This document shows positions 44,350-53,438 of a stretch of 64,000 nucleotides of DNA, in pieces. This DNA is from Bacillota bacterium (GTDB lineage Bacteria > Bacillota > Clostridia > Lachnospirales > Lachnospiraceae), in assembly GCA_023386815.1 (NCBI GenBank), contig JAEWIZ010000028.1:1-64000 (forward strand), read 5' to 3'. Position numbers and translations under genes: made by a program. Positions within the stretch are counted from its first letter, which is position 1; each line of letters starts with the position of its first letter. The notes under the pieces are model-generated. The model was not told where the DNA came from. It saw only the letters and a program-made list of their open reading frames with translations, and did not search any database.

Positions 44350-45417
44350 TTACAATTCAATTAAATTTTTATTAGAGAACGTGAAATTTTCATGTCCTTG
44401 TTCTGTTACTACGACTAAATCTTCGATTCTGACACCGCCAAAGCCCTTAATATAAATTCCCGGCTCTATCGTCTCTGTCATGCCTGCCTCAATAATTCCT
44501 TCTTCCAGCATTGATAATCTTGGATTCTCATGGATGTGTAGTCCTACGCTGTGTCCCAAACCATGTCCAAAGCAACCTTCATAACCGGCCCCGTATATGA
44601 TATCTCTGGCAACTTTATCAACTTCCTTACCCTGATATCCTGCTTTGATGAAATCAAGTGCCGCTTGTTGTGCCTTCAATACAGTATGATATACTTCTTT
44701 TTGCTTCTCGCTAGCTTTACCTACGACAACTGTTCTGGTCATATCGGAGCAATATCCCTCGTAAATACAACCAAAGTCCATGGTCAAAAAGTCACCAAGC
44801 TCAATCTTTTTCTGAGATGGTACTGCATGAGGCATGGAGGAATTGATACCGGAAGCTACAATCGCTGAGAAGCTCAAGCCCTCTGCGCCTTTTACTTTCA
44901 AGAGATATTCAATTCTTGCTGCCAACTCAATCTCCGTCATTCCCGGTTTAATAAAGTTTAATATCTCAGTAAATACCTCGTCTCCAATTGCTTCTGCTTT
45001 CTTAATACGCTCCAACTCCATAGGAGTTTTGATACGACGTAGATTTGTAATTTCACTTCCCAGAGGAACGAAATCCTTTACCTTTAACTTTTCCTTAAGT
45101 TTATTATAATTGGCAAATATCATTTCTTCCGCTTCAAAGGCCAGACGGTCTACTCCATCCGTACTTAAAACATCATTAATGGCTTCCTCATAACCTCCAT
45201 TGCCAATTGTAATAACTTCATAACCCTCTGCTTCCAACTCTGCTTGAATGGTATAGCGGAAATCTGTAATAACTGCATGTCTTTTCTCCGAGATATACAC
45301 ATATCCGGTAGCACCTGCAAATCCACTAATATATCGCATGTTATTACCATTAGAAATAAGTACCGCACCAGCGGATTGCTTTTTTAATATTTCTTGAACT
45401 TTTTTATAGTTGTCCAT
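44350..45417 (-). CDS. M24 family Xaa-Pro aminopeptidase
   Basis: A 355-residue metallopeptidase that removes the N-terminal residue before proline. The creatinase N-domain (residues 1-125) precedes the pita-bread domain with metal ligands in MDFGCIYEGYCSDMTRT, the histidine in GHGLGHSVGLHIHENP, and the glutamates in ETIEPGIYI and GVRIEDLVV. All five ligands are present. It lies between efp and aroQ. Confidence 0.94.
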   Translation of the reverse strand: MDNYKKVQEILKKQSAGAVLISNGNNMRYISGFAGATGYVYISEKRHAVITDFRYTIQAELEAEGYEVITIGNGGYEEAINDVLSTDGVDRLAFEAEEMIFANYNKLKEKLKVKDFVPLGSEITNLRRIKTPMELERIKKAEAIGDEVFTEILNFIKPGMTEIELAARIEYLLKVKGAEGLSFSAIVASGINSSMPHAVPSQKKIELGDFLTMDFGCIYEGYCSDMTRTVVVGKASEKQKEVYHTVLKAQQAALDFIKAGYQGKEVDKVARDIIYGAGYEGCFGHGLGHSVGLHIHENPRLSMLEEGIIEAGMTETIEPGIYIKGFGGVRIEDLVVVTEQGHENFTFSNKNLIEL

Positions 45418-45480
45418 TATTTACCTGACCTTCTTCTACAATTTTATTTAATCCTATTTTATTTTTGATTCATTCCAAAA

Positions 45481-45921
45481 CTATGACTCTCGAACTATAT
45501 CTATAATTGCATCGATTGCTAGGAGATATCCCTGCAATCCAAGACCTGCTATTTGTCCGGTGCATACAGGAGCTGTAACTGACGTATGCCTAAACTCTTC
45601 TCTTTGATGGATATTTGAGATATGTACTTCAATTTTAGGGGCTGTAATAGAAGCAAGCGCATCACGAATGGCATAGCTATAATGGGTATAGGCTCCCGGG
45701 TTGATCACGATGCCATCTACCTGATCATAATAGGCTTTTTGAATTCGGTCAATAATCTCTCCCTCACAATTGCTTTGATAGGTCTCGATTGTTATATTCT
45801 CCTGGTTTGCCTTTTCTTCCAGTTTACCGAGCAGATATTCAAAATCCTGGCTACCATAAATTCCTTTTTCCCGAATTCCCAGGAAATTCAAATTCGGTCC
45901 GTTTATCACAAGTATCTTCAT
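45481..45921 (-). CDS. aroQ: Type II 3-dehydroquinate dehydratase
   Basis: Third step of the shikimate pathway. The 146 residues begin MKILVINGPNLNFLGIREKG with the active-site tyrosine in GIYGS; the catalytic histidine and loop are in INPGAYTHYSYAIRDAL and VEVHISNIHQREEFRH-type IEVHISNIHQREEFRH. Length is normal. AGGAGAC precedes the ATG. It is 15 bp after aroK and probably co-transcribed. Confidence 0.96.
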   Translation of the reverse strand: MKILVINGPNLNFLGIREKGIYGSQDFEYLLGKLEEKANQENITIETYQSNCEGEIIDRIQKAYYDQVDGIVINPGAYTHYSYAIRDALASITAPKIEVHISNIHQREEFRHTSVTAPVCTGQIAGLGLQGYLLAIDAIIDIVRES

Positions 45922-45936
45922 GCCAGTCTCCTTTCT

Positions 45937-46473
45937 TTATCCCTTAGGGATTTTTATTTTAGTATTTTCATATGCTTTCAGAATTAAATGAGCAATCTCA
46001 CCCACTGTCTTATTATCTGTGATAACCATATCATGGGCTGTCTTCTCATAGATCGGAGTTCGCAAGGCAAGCATACGCTCCACCCTTTCTTCCAGTTCAT
46101 CTCCCTGCAACAAAGGTCTGGACCTATCCCCCTGCAATCTGGCTACGGTAGTTTCCTTTGATGTTTTCAAGAATACTACGAATCCAAGTTCCTTTAATAA
46201 GGCAGAATTTTCGTCCCTGATAGGCAAACCTCCTCCGGTAGATAACACGGTATCTTCTAGTACTGGTACCATCTCTTTTAGCAAATCCGTCTCAAGCTTT
46301 CGAAAATATTCTTCCCCATGGATGGAAAATATATGATTGATGGAGTCCCCGGTTTTTTCTTCAATCAGCTGATCTGTATCTTGAAATCCATAGGCTAATT
46401 GCTTAGCCAGATATTCCCCAACACAGGTTTTGCCTGAACCCATAAACCCGATCAAAATAATATTGTGCTTCAT
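45937..46473 (-). CDS. aroK: Shikimate kinase
   Basis: Phosphorylates shikimate. Walker A is ILIGFMGSGKTCVGEYLA near residue 8; FQDTDQLIEEKTGDSI binds magnesium and substrate, FRKLETDLLKEM holds the substrate arginine, and VLSTGGGLPIRDENS follows the Walker-B region. The LID has GDRSRPLLQGD. Length 178 residues. It overlaps the YqeG-like gene by four bases (ATGA). Confidence 0.96.
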   Translation of the reverse strand: MKHNIILIGFMGSGKTCVGEYLAKQLAYGFQDTDQLIEEKTGDSINHIFSIHGEEYFRKLETDLLKEMVPVLEDTVLSTGGGLPIRDENSALLKELGFVVFLKTSKETTVARLQGDRSRPLLQGDELEERVERMLALRTPIYEKTAHDMVITDNKTVGEIAHLILKAYENTKIKIPKG

Positions 46474-46982
46474 TTGATTTTTCCCTTTGCAAGATCCTTT
46501 CGATAATGGTATAACACAATACGCTCTAATTTACGCTTAAGAACAATCTGTATCTCCTCTTTTGGATGGATTGGATTCACTAAGTAAGTCATCATACCAA
46601 TTTGATTCGCTCCAAAAACATCGGTAAATAGTTGATCACCAACAAACACTGTATTATCAATTCTTGTCCCCATGATTTTAACAGCTTTCAGATAATTCTT
46701 CTTGAAGGGTTTATTGGCCTTATAGATATAATTTGTGCCGATGTTCTTATTAAATCTGCTGACCCGTGCTTCACTATTATTGGAGATCAGACAGGTCTGA
46801 AAGCCGATCTTCTTCAAGCGTTTAAACAGCTCGATTGCTCTCGGTGTAGCATCAGCACCATGCTCAACCAGTGTATTATCAATATCAAATAAAATTCCCC
46901 GATATCCTTCCTGGTATAATTTCTCATAGTCAATGGCATAGGATGACTCTGCCAGTCTCTTAGGATAAAACCTACGAAGCAT
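46470..46982 (-). CDS. YqeG family HAD phosphatase
   Basis: A 170-residue HAD IIIA protein with motif I FDIDNTLVEHG near residue 32, the second motif LISNNSEARV, and the third VFVGDQLFTDVFGANQIGM. The first 25 residues (MLRRFYPKRLAESSYAIDY) are characteristic of YqeG. The substrate is not known for clostridia; mitochondrial relatives dephosphorylate phosphatidylglycerophosphate, so a lipid role is possible. Confidence 0.93.
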   Translation of the reverse strand: MLRRFYPKRLAESSYAIDYEKLYQEGYRGILFDIDNTLVEHGADATPRAIELFKRLKKIGFQTCLISNNSEARVSRFNKNIGTNYIYKANKPFKKNYLKAVKIMGTRIDNTVFVGDQLFTDVFGANQIGMMTYLVNPIHPKEEIQIVLKRKLERIVLYHYRKDLAKGKIK

Positions 46983-47076
46983 GTGTATTCTCCTATTCTT
47001 TTACTTTACTGATATCATTTCTAAAAAATGATTTTAGTATTCCATTTATTATATTACAAAATTAAAATCCCTGTTC

Positions 47077-47523
47077 CTATCGACTGGAATCATCAGCTAG
47101 ATCCGAGGTGCACTGAGGGCATTTTGTTGCACTAACATTGATTGCAGAGAAGCAATAAGGACAAGATTTTGTTGTTGGCTCAGCAACCGGTTCAGGTCTT
47201 TTTAATTTATTGATCCAGCGTACCAATAAAAATACGACAAAGGCCATAATCAGAAAATTTAATACCCCGGAGATGAATAGCCCGTAATTGATTGTAGAAG
47301 CGCCTGCCTCCTGTGCTGCTTTCAGAGTAGCATAATCCTTCCCATCTAAAGAAAAAAACCAATTGGTAAAGTCAATTTGACTGGTGAATATGCTTAAAAT
47401 AGGCATTATAATATCGTTGACCAACGAATTTACAATGCTGCTAAAGGCGCCACCAATAATAATACCGACTGCTAAATCAATCATATTTCCCTTCAAGGCA
47501 AATTTTTTAAATTCTTTTAACAC
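47077..47523 (-). CDS. mscL: Large-conductance mechanosensitive channel
   Basis: Osmotic emergency channel. The N-terminal FKKFALKGNMIDLAVGIIIG with the TM1 continuation AFSSIVNSLVNDIIMPIL is diagnostic. A second span (GVLNFLIMAFVVFLLVRWI) follows. The 148 residues end in a four-cysteine zinc-ribbon-like tail (CPYCFSAINVSATKCPQC), which the E. coli protein lacks but some Firmicute forms have. Confidence 0.95.
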   Translation of the reverse strand: MLKEFKKFALKGNMIDLAVGIIIGGAFSSIVNSLVNDIIMPILSIFTSQIDFTNWFFSLDGKDYATLKAAQEAGASTINYGLFISGVLNFLIMAFVVFLLVRWINKLKRPEPVAEPTTKSCPYCFSAINVSATKCPQCTSDLADDSSR

Positions 47524-47688
47524 TTTTTCTTCCTCCTATGTTCTTTAAAGCTAGATGTTCTATACCATTATAATACTAAGAGTTGGGTTCATAAAGTATT
47601 TTTAGCAAATTTATGATTTTATATGATTATAATCCAAATTTCTTACAGATTCAAATTAAAGTATCGTAACCAATTCTATTTATTTCCC

Positions 47689-48240
47689 TTAATCCGGGTC
47701 TATATGCTTCTGGTAAACCATACAGTCATATCGTGTGCCATCTCTGCGGGTACCTACATTGTACTCCGTTTTAATGTAAATCATTCCAACCTTCTTCATC
47801 ACTTTTCCAGATGCACCGTTAAGCACATCATGCTTCGCCTGAATCATTACATAACCTATGTCGTAATATAAATAATGCATAATCGCCCTTACTGCCTCTG
47901 TCATAAGACCTCTATTCCAATACTCTCGCCCAAGACAATAACCAATTTCACAACTTGCTGTTCTGTCACTCGATATCTCAACACTGATTGAGCCAATAGG
48001 CATGTTTTTTCCCTTTAACTCAATCGCCCACTGATAAAAACTCATCTCACCATAACGACTTAACCAATATTTGATTCTGGCTCTTGATGCTTCCTCGTTG
48101 GGGTGGGGTCCCCAGGAAAGGTATTTACAAACCTCCATATCTCCCGCCCAATTCTGATACATTGCTTTTGCATCCTCAATGCGAAATCTACGAAGTACCA
48201 GCCGAATTGTCTCTATGGTATTTGTACCCTTATGCTGCAT
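47689..48240 (-). CDS. GNAT family acetyltransferase (RimJ/RimL-like)
   Basis: A 183-residue N-acetyltransferase. ETIRLVLRRFRIEDAKAMYQ is the RimJ/RimL start, IEISSDR-like VEISSDRTASCEIGYCLGRE leads into the acetyl-CoA motif RGLMTEAVRAIMHYLYYD, and VGMIYIKTEYN is the last strand. The substrate is unknown. The ATG at 48240 has GGAG eight bases before it. It is a single gene. Confidence 0.9.
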   Translation of the reverse strand: MQHKGTNTIETIRLVLRRFRIEDAKAMYQNWAGDMEVCKYLSWGPHPNEEASRARIKYWLSRYGEMSFYQWAIELKGKNMPIGSISVEISSDRTASCEIGYCLGREYWNRGLMTEAVRAIMHYLYYDIGYVMIQAKHDVLNGASGKVMKKVGMIYIKTEYNVGTRRDGTRYDCMVYQKHIDPD

Positions 48241-48410
48241 GCCTATCACTCCTATGCCCGGATTATGTTATATAACATTCTCTTAGAACATATACTGATT
48301 GGAACTATATTATGACAAATATTAATTATCTCTGTTTCTTAAATGAAAGCTATAAACTAATCACAAAACAAAGGTATAAATCTTCACAGTATCATCGCCA
48401 TATAACAGTA

Positions 48411-48451
48411 AAAGACAGGGAACATTCATTCTTAGAATTTTCCCTGTCTTT
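48411..48451. terminator. Terminator of pheST
   Basis: AAAGACAGGGAA and TTCCCTGTCTTT form a 12-pair stem with an inner ATTC/GAAT pair. On the minus strand it is followed by TTTTACTG. It is 29 bp after pheT. Confidence 0.75.
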
Positions 48452-48479
48452 GATTTAACAACTATAGTAATGATTTGTA

Positions 48480-50864
48480 CTATTTACGAATTACAATTCC
48501 CTTTGTCTCTAATAATACCAATAACTCATCTACCATTGTCTGAATTTCCTGTCCCTCTAAGGTTCGTTCCTTGGAAATGAATTCAAAGCGTACTGTCACG
48601 CTCTTCTTTCCCGGTAACAGCTTTTCATCCTCAAAGATATCCACCAGATGGAAATTCTGAAGGAATTCACATTGATATTCCTTAACATAGCTAACAATAT
48701 TCTCATAACGAAGAGACTTATCGGTGAGTAAGCTTAAATCAATGGTTACCCCTGGATATTTACTAATCTCAGAATAACGAAGGGGTTCTTTGGCAGCCTT
48801 CTCCATCAACTCCAGATCAATTTCAGCAAAAGCAACATTCAACTTTTTATCCAGCTTATTTTTAATCTTCGGATTAATTACAGAGAAATATCCGATTTCT
48901 TCGCCGGCAAGGTTAACACTCGCACTATTTACCGGATGAACATAATTGTATTTCGACAAATCTTCCTTAATAGTGAAGGTAGGGCGAAGGTTCTTAATGG
49001 ACAGCAGGAGCTGCTCCACAACTTCCTTACACTTAAAGTAAATCTCTTTATCGCTTAACTTCTTGCTTGCTAATACAATACCAAGTCTCTTACGTTCATC
49101 AACCAAGCCGTCTTCCTTTAATCCATTTGCTACGCGACCGATTTCATACATGCCCATCTCTGGATTGGAATCTACATTCTTTGCAACAAAGCCAAGTAAG
49201 CTGGGAATCATCGTAGAACGAATTGTATCATTTTCTGCTGTAATGGAGTTAATAATACGGATATTAGGCTCTGTTATGATACCAAGCTCTTTGTTCATTT
49301 TTGACTCATACCAAATATAGCTATGAACCTCATTCATCGCATAGCGCTCGGATAACAGCTCCTTCATACGATACTCGTTGCTTCTTTGCACACTATGGCG
49401 AACCGGTGTAAGGAAGCTCTTTGTGGAACGGATCTCGAAGTTATCATAACCATAAATACGAGTGATTTCTTCTATGATATCTGCTTTCATAGTAACGTCT
49501 TTGGTTGCTCTCCAGGAAGGTACGATAAGGCCAAACTCATCTTGATTACGAGTTACTCCAAAGCCAAGGGCTGTTAAGGTCTCTTCTATTTGATCAGAGG
49601 TAATATCAATACCCGTATATTTATCAACATAAGCTTTGTTAAAATCAATCCCTATGATGTCATAATGCTTCACATAGCAATCGGTCAGAGAAGAGGTCAC
49701 TTCCACACCCGGATCAATCTCCATAAGCAGCTTTAAGAAACGCTCGATAGCAGGAACCGTCAGCTCAGGATCGATAATTTTCTCATATCTTGCACTGGCA
49801 TCCGTACGAAGTCCCAAACGGGTCGCAGACTTACGAACACATACGCCATCAAAGTTTGCAGACTCTAAGAGCACAGAATCTGTAGCATCTGTAATCTCAG
49901 ACAGCTCTCCACCCATGATACCGGCAATGGCAACCGGTTCTTTCTCATCACAGATTAAAAGCGTATCTGTGTCTACTTTTCTGTCCACACTATCAAGAGT
50001 CTTAAAGTCAACAACCTCAGGATAGGTCTTTACTCGAATAGCGGATACCTTCTTATGATCAAAGGCATGCATCGGCTGGCCTAATTCCATCATCAGATAA
50101 TTTGTTAAATCCGCCAGTAAATTAATTGGTCTCATACCACAGTAGGAAAGACGGATTCTCATGTTAATCGGAGCCTTTTTCTTTTGGATATTCGCTACCG
50201 TAATGGCACTATAACGGAAGCATCTCTCAATATCCTCTACTTTTACATCAATCTGAGCAAGTTCTCTATAAACACTGGTATTAACTACCTCCAGCGGCTT
50301 TAATGGTCTCTTTGTTAACACAGCAATTTCTCTTGCAATTCCATAGTGACCCCAAAGATCAGGACGGTTTGTTAATGATTTATTATCCACCTCGAAGATG
50401 GTGTCTTCCAGCTGCATAAAGGTTTTAATATCTGTACCCAGCGGATAAATATCCTCCAGTATCATTAGCCCGGAATGATCCTCACTGATGCCTAACTCCT
50501 TCTCAGAGCAGCACATACCATGGCTGATCTCGCCTGCAATCTTCGCTTCCTTAATCTCAAGGTCACCAACCTGACCACCGAGCTTAGCAAAGGGAACCAC
50601 CGCACCGACAAATACATTGGGTGCTCCACAGACACATCCCACTACTTCTGTTCCGATATCCACCTTAACCAGGTGAAGCTTCTTTGAGTTTGGATGGTCA
50701 TTGATTTCAATAATCTTTCCTACAACAACATCCTTAATATTCTTACCATATTCATGTATATCCTCTACTTCTGCAGTAGATAAGGTGAATCTTCCGATTA
50801 ACTCCTTTAGGTTAATTCCGGAGAGATCAGTAAATTCTGAAATCCAATTCATTGAAATAAACAT
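48480..50864 (-). CDS. pheT: Phenylalanyl-tRNA synthetase beta subunit
   Basis: Second subunit of the (alpha-beta)2 enzyme. The 794 residues contain the N-terminal tRNA-binding EMAP domain (VGKIIEINDHPNSKKLHLVK), the B3/4 editing domain (EKEPVAIAGIMGGELSE), B5, the pseudo-catalytic core and a C-terminal anticodon-binding domain (SEISKYPGVTIDLSLLTD). The start ATG at 50864 (MFISMNWISEF) follows GGAGG. It lies 98 bp after pheS. Confidence 0.97.
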   Translation of the reverse strand: MFISMNWISEFTDLSGINLKELIGRFTLSTAEVEDIHEYGKNIKDVVVGKIIEINDHPNSKKLHLVKVDIGTEVVGCVCGAPNVFVGAVVPFAKLGGQVGDLEIKEAKIAGEISHGMCCSEKELGISEDHSGLMILEDIYPLGTDIKTFMQLEDTIFEVDNKSLTNRPDLWGHYGIAREIAVLTKRPLKPLEVVNTSVYRELAQIDVKVEDIERCFRYSAITVANIQKKKAPINMRIRLSYCGMRPINLLADLTNYLMMELGQPMHAFDHKKVSAIRVKTYPEVVDFKTLDSVDRKVDTDTLLICDEKEPVAIAGIMGGELSEITDATDSVLLESANFDGVCVRKSATRLGLRTDASARYEKIIDPELTVPAIERFLKLLMEIDPGVEVTSSLTDCYVKHYDIIGIDFNKAYVDKYTGIDITSDQIEETLTALGFGVTRNQDEFGLIVPSWRATKDVTMKADIIEEITRIYGYDNFEIRSTKSFLTPVRHSVQRSNEYRMKELLSERYAMNEVHSYIWYESKMNKELGIITEPNIRIINSITAENDTIRSTMIPSLLGFVAKNVDSNPEMGMYEIGRVANGLKEDGLVDERKRLGIVLASKKLSDKEIYFKCKEVVEQLLLSIKNLRPTFTIKEDLSKYNYVHPVNSASVNLAGEEIGYFSVINPKIKNKLDKKLNVAFAEIDLELMEKAAKEPLRYSEISKYPGVTIDLSLLTDKSLRYENIVSYVKEYQCEFLQNFHLVDIFEDEKLLPGKKSVTVRFEFISKERTLEGQEIQTMVDELLVLLETKGIVIRK

Positions 50865-50962
50865 AGTTTCCTCCATTCTGCCGCTGATACGGCATTTCCT
50901 ATCTGATATCTTTTAAGCGGATATTCTGGCATCCGCCTTACGCTGCTTGCTCATCGATAAGT

Positions 50963-52003
50963 TTAAATCGTAAACTGTCTTAACTGCTTTAAGTTACCAC
51001 TATTGAACAGACGAATGTCCTTGATGTTATACTTCATCATTGCAAGTCTGGTAAGTCCCAAACCAAAAGCAAAGCCAGTGTATTTATCCGGATCAATTCC
51101 GCCAAGTCGTAGTACGTTTGGATGAATCATTCCGCAAGGCAGTAATTCCAGCCAGCCGGAATGTTTACAGGTAGGACACCCGCTTCCTCCGCAGATAGCA
51201 CAGTTAATGTCGAGCTCAAAGCCTGGCTCCACGAAGGGGAAGAAACCTGGTCGCAGGCGTACTTTTACATCTCGTTCGAATACTTCGGAAAGTAGTACCT
51301 TCATGAAATAGATCAAATTGGAAATGGAGATATCATCACCAATCATCATACCCTCTAACTGGAAGAAGGTGTTCTCATGACTGGCATCAATGTTTTCATT
51401 ACGGAAGCATCTGCCTGGGAATAATACCTTTAAAGGCTCACCTGGCTTTGGAGCACCATATTTTCTCATAATTGTATTCTGTGCAGCGGAGGTATGGGTC
51501 TTTAATAGCTGACCGTTCTCCAGATAATAAGTATCTGTCATATCTCTTGCAGGATGGTTCTTTGGTATATTAACACCCTCAAAGTTATTAAATTCTGTCT
51601 GAATTTCAAGACCATCTTCGATTATAAAGCCCATTGTTTTGAATATATCTTCAATCTGGCTCTGTACTATAGTGATCGGATGCAGGGTTCCAATCGTCAC
51701 ATCAGAGGGAATGGAGAAGTCATAACGCTCGGTATTTTCGATCTCCTTCAGATATTCCTTCTCCTCAATGGTTTTCTGGAATTCAACAATCGCTTTTTCA
51801 ATCTCTACCTTTAACAGATTTACCTGCTGCCCTGCAACCTTCTTTGCCTCTGCGTCCAGGTTACGAAGATCCTTCAAGGCTTCTGTCACAAGACCCTTCT
51901 TTCCAAGAAAGGCTACTCTGATTCGCTCAATTTCATCTTTCATGCTAACGCCACTTAGTTCATCTTTAAACTGTGCTTTAATTTTCTCCAAATTCTCTAA
52001 CAT
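50963..52003 (-). CDS. pheS: Phenylalanyl-tRNA synthetase alpha subunit
   Basis: Catalytic subunit (346 residues). N-terminal coiled coil; class II motif 2 FPGRCFRNENIDASHENTFF; motif 3 FGLGLTRLAMMKYNIKDIR. The EPGFELDINCAICGGSGCPT insertion and CKHSGWLELLPCG carry a four-cysteine metal-binding knuckle typical of many Firmicute PheS. AGGAGG precedes the ATG. It is controlled by the T-box upstream. Confidence 0.97.
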   Translation of the reverse strand: MLENLEKIKAQFKDELSGVSMKDEIERIRVAFLGKKGLVTEALKDLRNLDAEAKKVAGQQVNLLKVEIEKAIVEFQKTIEEKEYLKEIENTERYDFSIPSDVTIGTLHPITIVQSQIEDIFKTMGFIIEDGLEIQTEFNNFEGVNIPKNHPARDMTDTYYLENGQLLKTHTSAAQNTIMRKYGAPKPGEPLKVLFPGRCFRNENIDASHENTFFQLEGMMIGDDISISNLIYFMKVLLSEVFERDVKVRLRPGFFPFVEPGFELDINCAICGGSGCPTCKHSGWLELLPCGMIHPNVLRLGGIDPDKYTGFAFGLGLTRLAMMKYNIKDIRLFNSGNLKQLRQFTI

Positions 52004-52044
52004 TTCATTACCTCCTGAACTTTATATTAATTTGCATCAATTTT

Positions 52045-52345
52045 GGGAATAAAAAAAGCCTCCATCCGCAAGGGACGAAAGCATCGTGGTACCACCCAAA
52101 TTTAAGCTTTCATGCTAGAAAGCTTCTCAACAGCTTTAACGGAACTTAACCGGCCTGTCATTTATCCATTCAAAACATAACTTCTATACGAATCTGATAT
52201 ATGGGGAATCTGATATTCTACAGGCAACTCCGGTGCCGAACTTCGCGATATATCCGAACCCTGAACCTGCTCTCAGCCGGTGGCAGACTCTCTCTGGCGG
52301 GAAAATATATGCTACTACATTCACCTTCAATGTTTTTATCATTTT
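52045..52345 (-). promoter_or_regulatory. T-box riboswitch leader of pheST
   Basis: On the minus strand the leader holds the T-box GGGTGGTACCACG (52085-52097) and the terminator GCTTTCGTCC...GGATGGAGGC followed by TTTTTTT (52051-52083). Upstream stem I has AGAGAG, GCCGG-type and GAAGTTCGGC elements, the last containing TTC, the expected phenylalanine specifier. Uncharged tRNA-Phe should favour the antiterminator. The specifier position is inferred. Confidence 0.9.
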
Positions 52346-52350
52346 CTCAT

Positions 52351-52379
52351 ATCATAATCGACTCTTTTCAGATTGTCAA
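52351..52379 (-). promoter_or_regulatory. Sigma-A promoter of the pheST leader
   Basis: On the minus strand TTGACA (52374-52379), 17 bases, TATGAT (52351-52356), immediately before the T-box leader. Confidence 0.75.
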
Positions 52380-52475
52380 GAGTATGATATGATTTTTTAA
52401 GACACAAACGACAACATCTTTTTACATCTTTATTATGATAAGTTTCATAATCCACAAGATGAGTTAGGAGTAACA

Positions 52476-53264
52476 ATGAAAACTAATATCATTTTCTTTG
52501 ACATTGACGGCACAATTCTCAGCCATCGAAACCACACCATTTCCGACAGTACAATCGCTGCTATTCGCAAAGCGCAAGAAAATGGACATCTAGCCTTTGT
52601 AAATACAGGCAGATCATACGCTGAAATCAACAAAGAAATTAAAGAGCTTGGCTTTGATGGTTTTGTATGCGGCTGTGGCACCTATATTCGACATGGCAAT
52701 GATGACCTGTTGCATACCCCTATTCCAACCGAAGTCTGTCATAAGCTTGTTGCTGATCTCAGGCAATATCCGGTGGACGCGGTACTCGAGGGTACTCATA
52801 CCATTTATTTTAATGAAGATCCTCCATTTTCTGTATTGCAAGAGCAAAAGGAATTTTTTAGACATCAACTCAAATTCAATATAAAAAGCTGGGATGATCC
52901 TCAGCTTTCCTTTGATAAATTCAGTGTTTGGTATGAGAATTTGGATTCCATCCGTGGCTTTATTGATAAATACAGCGATATGTTCGATTTTATGTATCAC
53001 GGCGGAAACTTTATTGAAATCATTCCTAAAGGCTATTCCAAGGCTACCGGAATCGAATTCCTCATATCCCATCTAAACATTCCCCATGAAAATACTTATG
53101 CTTTAGGTGATAGTATCAACGATCTCTCCATGCTGAATTACGTAAAAAACAGCATTGGCATGGGTAATTCTCATGAAGATATCATGGAAATTGTATCCTT
53201 TCTCACAAAGGATGTTGATGAAGAGGGCGTTGCTCATGCCTTAAAATATTTTAAAATTATCTAG
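52476..53264 (+). CDS. Cof-type HAD hydrolase
   Basis: A 262-residue HAD IIB phosphatase. Motif I is FFDIDGTIL (nucleophile aspartate near residue 8), motif II FVNTGRS, and motif III YALGDSINDLSMLNYV near residue 210 with the lysine in IPKGYSKATGI. The large cap domain suggests a small phosphorylated metabolite such as a sugar phosphate or flavin. AGGAG precedes the ATG. It is a single gene, divergent from pheST. Confidence 0.93.
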   Translation: MKTNIIFFDIDGTILSHRNHTISDSTIAAIRKAQENGHLAFVNTGRSYAEINKEIKELGFDGFVCGCGTYIRHGNDDLLHTPIPTEVCHKLVADLRQYPVDAVLEGTHTIYFNEDPPFSVLQEQKEFFRHQLKFNIKSWDDPQLSFDKFSVWYENLDSIRGFIDKYSDMFDFMYHGGNFIEIIPKGYSKATGIEFLISHLNIPHENTYALGDSINDLSMLNYVKNSIGMGNSHEDIMEIVSFLTKDVDEEGVAHALKYFKII

Positions 53265-53300
53265 GAGTAAATACTCCCTTGCTGTTTCTTGTTTAACTTC

Positions 53301-53329
53301 TTGCATTACGATAAATAGTATGCTAAAAT
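53301..53329 (+). promoter_or_regulatory. Sigma-A promoter of the flavoprotein gene
   Basis: TTGCAT (53301-53306), 17 bases, TAAAAT (53324-53329), about 110 bp before the ATG. Confidence 0.55.
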
Positions 53330-53438
53330 TAGCGAGTCTAGGGTGTGGCGAATGTACACGCCCTTGGCAATGGATCAGAATTTGATTCGATTGCCCCTTA
53401 TACTAAGGTTTATACCCCCCATAAAGGAGTGTTGTTTA